Origin: Zarea fungicola
Lineage: Eukaryota; Ascomycota; Sordariomycetes; Hypocreales; Cordycipitaceae
Direction: 5' to 3'
Length of the DNA: 64,000 nucleotides
Assembly: GCA_900169235.1 (NCBI GenBank)
Contig: FWCC01000203.1
Location: 1 to 64,000, forward strand
The position numbers were made by a program, and so were the translations under genes. This document shows, piece after piece, positions 57,328-64,000 of this stretch (positions are counted from its first letter, which is position 1; every line of letters begins with the position of its first letter). The notes under the pieces were generated by a model that was given only the letters and a program-made list of their open reading frames with translations, had not been told where the DNA came from and did no database searches.

Positions 57328-58343
57328 TTTCTTAACATGAACTTGATATTTAGCTGCGATAGATGAAGATCTATAATTTGCTAATAGATACTGGCAATCG
57401 ACCACAAGATAGAAAGTATTAGTGTCAACACCGACAGGGTACTCGTGGAACGGACGGAACAGACTCTAGGCTTATCTCGGGTCTATAAAGGCAACCCAGT
57501 TTTCCTTGTGGATAGAACCAGACGAGGAGTAAGTTGAGCACTTGCAGTGATATATATGATCACGGCTTGTCCTGATAATGGACTGATTGCAAGTGGTATG
57601 TCAACTTCAGTTACAATTATCCCATACTCTAGGATATTCTAGATTTCTTTAGTATTTATTATTCAAACTATTATTTTGAAGTGTTGTGCAGCTGGGTCCT
57701 GCGAAACTCGGTTAGAAAACGTGTTCGCTGCATTGTTACACCAGCCCGCGGACTTTTGTCCCCGTTCTTGTTAGTAACTACGTCACTTCATGGCAATTTG
57801 ATATGGTTATCCGGCATCGGGGCCAAACAACACTGGAACACACAGCTACGGCCCATCAGGGCTCCGTGTAATCACGATGACCAGGATGAGGCCGGTGAGA
57901 ACGCCGGAGTGGGTGGCCGATAGCCTCGGAGGTGTTCCGGAGCGCCACAGGCCAGTCCTTCATTAAGCATGATTTTTGCACCTAATGTACTTACAGAGAT
58001 GTTAATTATGGCGCGGTTATCTTGGAGCAGGAAAAAGCAGGTATTGGCCATGGCTGCTTGGGAAACAATGTATCAACCCAGCGCGCGCGATAGCCCCATT
58101 GAGGACTCGCTCTACAGACCACACAGCCGGCCTATTCAGACGAATGCTGGAGCCGATTAAACCACGGGACAGTCGGGATGATAAAAGTTCAATGTATGGA
58201 ATGCAGAATTCTCTCAGCCTGCATGCAATGATGCTATCCCAAAATAGATGCGCCAGATGCCCCCAGTTGGCATATATGCAATACCCAAAACTCCAGATTA
58301 ATAAAAAATCAAATGAGACCCCCGAAAACTCCTTTCTATGCAA
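57328..58343. other. Intergenic region between convergent genes
   Basis: About 1 kb. Several short open frames are present, none with a domain. AT-rich near 57630-57670. Nothing can be assigned. Confidence 0.4.
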
Positions 58344-59402
58344 TCATTGCGTTTTGCAATGCATCTTTATCCACGGATGATTCATGACTTCGGTCAACGG
58401 TAATCGTTTGGCTGGATCTTGCTGTAGTAACTGTGACCAGTTATGTTAGTACGACGGTGCAAGTTCCAGTGACATTTTTACATGTAAACGTACTGAATAG
58501 ACAAAGTCCTGTGCCTCTGGGGATATTGAAGATGGGAGTGGCTTCATGTCTCCCAACACAATCCTCCGCTTTGTGGCTTGTGGCGAGTCTTCAAACGGCG
58601 CCTCTCCCGTCAGAAACTCATACGTCAAGACGCCAAGCGTCCACTGATCCACAGCTCTCGTGTACGAGACTTGTCTCTGGTTGAGCATCTCCGGCGGCAG
58701 ATAGTCGAGCGTGCCGCATATCGTCTGCCGTCGGTTGCCGGGCGAGTGCACGCTGTATCCGAAATCAGCCAGCTTCAGCTCGCCGTGCAGGCCGACGAGG
58801 ATGTTTTCGGGCTTGAGGTCGCGGTGCATGATGTTCTTGCTGTGCAGGTACGCCAGGGACAGGGCGACCTGGGCGGCGTACTTGGCTGACCTGCGCTGTG
58901 AGAAGCGGCCAGCCTTGCGCAGCGACTTGTAGAGCTCGCCGCCGGCGGCAAACTCCTGGATGATGAAGATGCGGCGCGAGTCGTGGAACCAGCCATAGAA
59001 GCCAATGACGGCCGGGTGCCGCAGCTGGCTGTGCACCTCAATCTCGCGCCGCACGTGCGCCTCTGCGCCCTCGGCGCGCACCTCTTCCTTGTGCAGCACC
59101 TTGAGGGCGCAGACGCAGCCGGACTTGCGGTGGCGGGCGAGGTACACGCGGCCAAATTTGCCCTTGCCGAGCGGTTTGCCAATCTCGAACAGCCCCAGGT
59201 GTAGATTTGGTCGCTGTTCGGTCGCCGCCGCCGGCGGGAAGGCAGACAATGTCGACGGTCGTGCTGGTTTTTTGGCGGTGAGGGCCTGGCTGGGCCGTAT
59301 TGGGCGTTTGGCGCATAGCTGCTTGCGTTGTGTTGAATCCTCCAGTGGGCGCACCTTGACGAAGAGCGTCGCGGGCTTGGGCTGCATTACCATTGTCGCC
59401 AT
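58344..59402 (-). CDS. Aurora-type serine/threonine protein kinase, divergent
   Basis: Exons 59402-58494 and 58430-58344 encode about 331 aa. The kinase domain is complete: Gly loop GKPLGKGKFGRVYLAR (75-90), catalytic Lys101 in CALKVL, Glu120 in helix C, HRDLKPEN (193-200), DFG (213-215) and an activation loop SVHSPGNRRQTICGTLDYLPPE whose middle matches the Aurora hallmark CGTLDYLPPEM. GVLTYEFLTGEAPFED is also Aurora-like. Auroras usually read DFGW; here it is DFGY. The N-terminus is short, without clear destruction or localisation boxes. The last exon supplies LLQQDPAKRLPLTEVMNHPW, the final helix; without splicing the frame stops 15 residues after the junction. Auroras act at spindle and kinetochore. 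Because ascomycetes usually have one Aurora, this may be a second copy. Confidence 0.88.
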
Positions 59403-61125
59403 CTTTGCCAGACCCGTGCAGATAATTGGCCCTCTGCAGTAAGTCCGTTGAAGTTGATATGTATCTTATTGAATACAGTACGTTGATGTGTTGAAAGCTA
59501 TGTTGCTTGGTGGGAAATGTTTGTGGGGGAGGACGGTGAAAGGTGATGGTTGCCACAGCAACAACATCACAGCGAGACACGATTCATCAAGCAACATCAG
59601 CACGGAAATCCTTGGCACCAAAATTGAAGCGGTAGAATGGGTATTTTCAATTGATACAATGGTATTTTAGAAAATATTGAGGTTCCCTCTGACAAAACAG
59701 ATCTGTGTTTAGATCGAGCCACATAGATTTCGAAGCGTGGATGCGTGTTACCAGCGCAAGGTGTGTGTGGGAAGGGGTGTGGAGTCTGGAGGATATAACG
59801 GTTGGACATATTATTATTATGAAGGGTTGCATTTATGATATAGGGCTCTTGAAGTATATATGACAGGGGATTGCGGAATTGTACAGTCTTTACTCCGTGC
59901 CCCGTAGTCCTTTGTAAATGGCGCTTTGTGCCTCTCCTTGTTGATACCCTACAGCTTACTATAACTGGCACAAGGAGAGCGTGCGGTAGTAGCCGGAATT
60001 GTCTATTTTGGTCGCCATTAGCTGTTAGAGGAACGAGGCAGGATGCAAATGATTACGTTTCCCAGCAGGCAGCCTTTTTTGCGGCGTGTATTGCCGTATG
60101 TCAATCTCATAGTACCAGTTGAATCTCGCTCTCGCACAAGCACATGTGCATCGGAGCGGCCAACAGCTAAGTAGTTTTATTCATTCAGTCTTACACTTGG
60201 CATCGGCACCAGCCATCGGCCGAAAAGTCGGCAGCCGCTCGGGCAGCGATGGGTACAAGACGTCCGGAAACCTCGGGGATAGAGTGGAAGGCATCTTGGC
60301 ACAAGGCCAAATAACATGCTTTGATGGATTTTGAAATATGGCTACCGCATTATACCTAATTAGGCCTAAACATTAATAATTTCCCTATTTCTACGGAGTA
60401 CACTGTAGCAGAATTTAACTACAGCCATCTACGGAGTACCAAGACAAGTAATAATACATGAGCCAGGTTGGTAAGTAATAATTAAAGAAAACCAGTAACA
60501 AGAAGAAGAATATCACACACAATAAGAAAACCACTAACTAGCAGGAACCTCACCAGGCTTAAAATGATTTCCAAAATCTGGTGTATGAATTTCCGACCTC
60601 TGTTAGCGTAACAAGTAAGGTGGTCAAGGTGGGGTTGAGGGGCCCACTGTTGGTAATGCAAGTCGCTGCATTTGCCAGGCTCTCTTTACAGGCCTACTGG
60701 TTGCTTCAGTGGTCGCATCCACTGTATTGCGCGCTGTATTTGCTCGCTGCAGCAATGACGACACGCTGAGCTCATCACAAGCTCCCCCAGAAAACCGTCA
60801 ACTCGCGGCGGAGAAATAAGAGCTCGGCTGTCCGAAAGCTTGGCCATTTCTTGACATCATCATACAATCTGCCCAACCATCACCATCGTGCAATTGGTAA
60901 GCCAACCCATCGCTGCGATTCATTTAAGCTCTGGAATTGCCCGCCTTGCAAGATTCGAACGCTGCGCCACATCTCTACATACCGATTGGGTGCGCTGATA
61001 GAGTTGCATTCTCGCTTGCGACACAGAGCTTTTATTATTGTCGCAGCAAAAACTCAGAACCGTTTCAGCATAATACTCACAGTCCCAGTTACAGAAACGA
61101 CCAGCCAACGCGCTCAATAAACACA
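59403..61125. other. Intergenic region between divergent genes
   Basis: About 1.7 kb. It holds two TACGGAGTA motifs (60392-60400 and 60430-60438) and a variant, TACTCCGTG, near 59890. The part nearest the superoxide dismutase gene is a likely leader. No gene is supported. Confidence 0.4.
60392..60438. repeat. Two TACGGAGTA motifs 29 bp apart
   Basis: Copies stand at 60392-60400 and 60430-60438 in the same orientation, in an AT-rich intergenic stretch. Confidence 0.85.
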
Positions 61126-61984
61126 ATGGCTTCCACTCTCCTCCGTACCACCCCCGCCGTTCGCGCCGGTCTCCGTGCTGTTGCCCGGCCTGCTGCTACT
61201 ATGGCTTCGACAAGCTTCGTCCGTGGCAAGGCTACCCTGCCTGACCTGCAATGTAAGCTCGTCCTATCAATGGACGGAACCGATCGATAGATTGATATAT
61301 ACCATATCACGCCGTATAAATTACTTTGAAAAGCCACCGGCGCTAACATTGCTCAGACGACTACGGCGCCCTTGAGCCCGCCATCTCGGGCAAGATCATG
61401 GAGCTTCACCACTCCAAGCACCACCAGACCTATGTCAACGGCTTCAATGCCGCCGTCGAAGCTCTTACCGAGGCACAGGCCAAGAACGACGCCAAGGCCG
61501 CTGCCGCCCAGGCGCCTATGATTAACTTCCATGGTGGTGGCCATGTCAACCACTCCCTGTTCTGGGAGAACCTTGCCCCCAGTGGCAACGGTGGCGGCGG
61601 CGAGCCTACTGGCAAGCTTTCCGTATGTAATCCGTGTGCCCGTTTATCACCATCCATTGGAAGAGCTAACCCGTCATACTGCAGACTGCTATCAATGAGG
61701 ACTTTGGCTCCTTTGAAAATCTCAAGAAGCAGACCAACGCCGCCCTCGCCGGCATTCAGGGCTCCGGCTGGGCCTGGCTGGTCAAGGACAAGACCTCTGG
61801 CACCCTCAGCGTCGTCACCCGCGCCAACCAGGACCCCATTTCTGGCAACCTCGAGCCTCTGATGGGCATTGACGCCTGGGAGCACGCCTACTACCTGCAG
61901 TACGAGAACCGCAAGGTCGAGTACTTTAGCGCAATCTGGGACGTTATTAACTGGGGTACCGTAGCTAAGCGTTTTGAGAAATAA
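61126..61984 (+). CDS. sod2: Superoxide dismutase [Mn], mitochondrial
   Basis: Exons 61126-61252, 61357-61622 and 61685-61984 give 230 aa. The enzyme turns superoxide into hydrogen peroxide and oxygen in the mitochondrial matrix. An Arg/Ala-rich presequence ([18 protein letters not shown]) is followed by the mature start [16 protein letters not shown]. Metal ligands are in place: first His in [16 protein letters not shown] (His60), His in GHVNHSLFW, and Asp/His in [13 protein letters not shown]. The NHSLFW and NWGTVAKRF text fits the Mn form. Introns of 104 and 62 nt have gtaagc/gtatgt donors and ctaac branch sites. A second in-frame ATG stands at codon 26 and could give a form with a much shorter presequence. 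Splice frames join without stops. Confidence 0.95.
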
Positions 61985-62400
61985 TTCGAGTATCGACGGC
62001 GGCCGGATTCTATATGCCGAGAAAGATGTATAGTCTTCAATGTGAAGATTTACTCCCAGTGTAATTTAAGAGATACCACAAAAAAAACCAGAATATTGCA
62101 ATTGAAGAGCAAGGCCCAAACCCTGCTACGCTGTTTATTAACACACGAACTACTATTTACTAGACCAGGCTGCGATAGCGTGCTAATACCATGCCACGCT
62201 ATACCGTTATCACCGACCGTTGGTCGTTATCAGGACGATTCAGGTGCCTAAATTCTCGGCTGTCCACTTCGGTTTCCGTTGGCAGCCTCTTTTGCGCCTG
62301 CAACCCCACAATCTGACGCGGCTCTATTAAGAAGGCACCGTTGGGGGAGGGGGAGTTGTTGAAGAGCCGATGAACCAGGAGAATACATACTTCAGCTAAA
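61985..62400. other. Intergenic region
   Basis: About 415 nt between two genes on the same strand. It contains no supported feature besides likely 3' UTR and promoter sequence. Confidence 0.4.
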
Positions 62401-64000
62401 ATGCTATTTTCGTCCATCATCGGCTCTGTGCTTGCCATCATCGCCCGTGCCCCCAATGCTGGTGGAGTAGGGAACGGTGATGACAGCCTGCGTCCGACCA
62501 TTGAGAGCGCGCGCGCCAGGGCACATCCCATCTTCAGAGCCATCAACAACGCTGGCCGACAATGGGGCTCTGCAATGAACTGAACCACAATGGATTCGGC
62601 TTTTTTCCCGCCATCATCCCTGCTGGTACCGTCTTGTATCATGGAAGCCCTGGTGACAAACCGCCAGCCACATTTGAGTGGCTCGCGTTTGAAGCTGAGC
62701 ATGCCGAAGCTTTTGCGATAAGTGTGCGAATTGGAGCAAATGGAGAGCCAAAAGAACACAGCATACCCGGAAAGTTTGCTAAATCGCAACCACAAAAGAC
62801 ACTTGCTCGAAATCGGCCGTCACCAAACTCGGCGGCAGGGTCTCGTGGTCCAGGCTACCTACATACCTACCAGGCCTCAAGAGATCTGCACGCACTGTAC
62901 CTTGACGGCATGGCAGCTGCCAAAACAGACCTAGGAACTATGGACGCTGAGCTTTACGTCTTGTATGGAAAAAAGAATGAGCATTTCGAGGACGGCGAGT
63001 GGGTACGAGCTGAAGCCGTCTGCAAACTCATAACACAATGGGGGTACGATGGCTTTGTTCGCATGGAGGTCGGTTACGAATATGTTCACTGCGATTTCTC
63101 AAAAGATCTAGAAACCGTTTCTATTCTACCTGCATACCACTTTGACGGAGTGCTCAGTGCATCAACCATGGTGCTCTTCCAGTGGAGCAGAGCCGTTGCA
63201 GAAAACTACGACGGTATTGGCGCTGACCGCCTCAAGATTGACTACTCCTCCATGGTTTCTGGCCTCTTTTATCCCCTCAACATTACAACCATGGATCCAG
63301 AACGGCCGGATCTCATGCGTTTGGCTACCGCTGGGATGGACAATCTGCAAAAACTCAAGTCGGAGCTGGAGCGCATCAGCCGTGAACCAAGACGGTTCAC
63401 CGCAAACTGGCAGGCAGTGACTGATTCCGTAGTGCGACGATTTGGGAACAGATTAGCGTTCATGGCATCGGAGGATGCTACGCAAGAATACCTGCTGGAC
63501 GAGTTCGAGGCGGCATCGCGGACCTACATAGGTGCCCCTGTTGGCAATCGCGATTCGAGAGAGCCACTGACACCAGAAATGCTTGAGGCATCTATTATGC
63601 GATGCATCGAGGCGCCTTTGCTTCCCACAAGATTGCAGAAACCACAGTGGTCACGCGAAGATAAATTTATTGCCGCAGCGATGGAGGTCGTCATGGCGGA
63701 TATTTGCGCGGCTATTATCGGATCTTACAGCAGCCTGCGTAAAGCCGCACAGGATGATGCAGCCGAAGTAGGCAGAGAAGATGGAAATCACTTGTCTATG
63801 GCAGTAAAGCAGGCACATAGGGAAGTTCAGAATCTCACAAGGACACTTGGCTGGAGTAAGTGGAAGCAGGTAAGACCATGTGCGGTCGACGAACTAATGT
63901 TTACTATTATGTGGCCGTTTGGAAATGAAGAGGACTATTTTGAGCCCGGATGCCGCTCCATTAAAGAAATGCAGCTCCGAAGGGATACATACTTTCGAGA
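62401..64000 (+). pseudogene. Secreted fungal protein of unknown function, frame broken by a 5-bp duplication; 3' end outside the window
   Basis: From the ATG at 62401 a 60-codon frame starts with a hydrophobic signal-like head (MLFSSIIGSVLAIIA) and ends at TGA 62581-62583. Five bases on, another frame opens at 62586 and stays open to the window end (over 470 codons). The junction holds a direct duplication TGAACTGAAC (62576-62585). One copy fewer would put both parts in one frame. The long frame shows IPAGTVLYHGSPGDKPP, EWLAFEAEHAEAFA, GYLHTYQASRDLHALYLDG, YDGFVRMEVGYEYVHCDFS and, near the edge, MWPFGNEEDYFEPGC. This pattern fits a widespread but uncharacterised fungal protein family, as far as I recognise it. 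An intron cannot explain a 5-nt offset at this point. It is either a fresh pseudogene or a sequencing error. Confidence 0.72.

Noticed and set aside
60920..61010. tRNA-like spot with GTTCGAATC on the minus strand
   Set aside because: The flanking bases do not pair as a T-arm stem, and no acceptor or anticodon stem could be found.
62401..62583. 60-codon frame as an independent small secreted protein
   Set aside because: It continues naturally into the following long frame once the 5-bp duplication is recognised, so it is the 5' end of a broken gene.
1..64000. CRISPR arrays, rRNA genes, intact transposons
   Set aside because: None seen; a CRISPR array is not expected in a fungal nuclear genome, and no transposase or long terminal repeat was recognised.

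Overview
The window is nuclear DNA from a filamentous ascomycete, most likely a sordariomycete of the order Hypocreales. This rests on short introns (about 55-105 nt) with GTANGT donors and CTAAC branch points, on protein families such as HET, fungal-type Nudix and DUF7896 zinc-finger proteins, and on long intergenic spaces. The species cannot be named from the sequence alone. Gene models were built by hand from splice signals and reading-frame continuity.

1-35 kb is mainly a housekeeping region. It holds a Yra1/ALY mRNA export factor with a 777-nt second intron, the Hsp90 co-chaperone p23, the ESCRT-III subunit Vps24, a disordered protein with a possible augmin (HAUS8/QWRF-like) segment, 6-phosphogluconolactonase, a TPR-SET-MYND protein, and a transgelin-like calponin-homology protein. 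A small accessory patch (19.6-24.7 kb) carries a Nudix hydrolase, a HET-domain protein and a broken ankyrin-repeat gene. Then come a PhnB-like VOC protein, a DHA1-type MFS transporter, an NDUFAF2-like complex I assembly factor, a nuclear-type protein of unknown function, and a second DHA1 transporter.

35.4-47.0 kb has no intact gene that I can support. Inside it lies the strongly decayed relic of a non-ribosomal peptide synthetase adenylation domain (about 38.8-40.1 kb). Its core motifs A3 to A8 appear in the correct order, but scattered over all three forward frames.

47-64 kb holds a DUF7896-type zinc-finger protein, an orphan multi-pass membrane protein, the GINS subunit Psf3, a secreted class-2-type lipase, a 2-oxoadipate dioxygenase/decarboxylase (DUF1338/HglS family), a divergent Aurora-type kinase, mitochondrial Mn superoxide dismutase, and at the right edge a secreted fungal protein of unknown function broken by a 5-bp tandem duplication.

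The genes do not form one pathway. The parts most worth following up are the NRPS relic in its gene-poor block, the dispersed 9-mer TACTCCGTA/TACGGAGTA, the long Yra1 intron, the Aurora-like kinase, the QWRF-like protein and the freshly broken gene at the edge. No rRNA, tRNA, CRISPR array or intact transposon was found.
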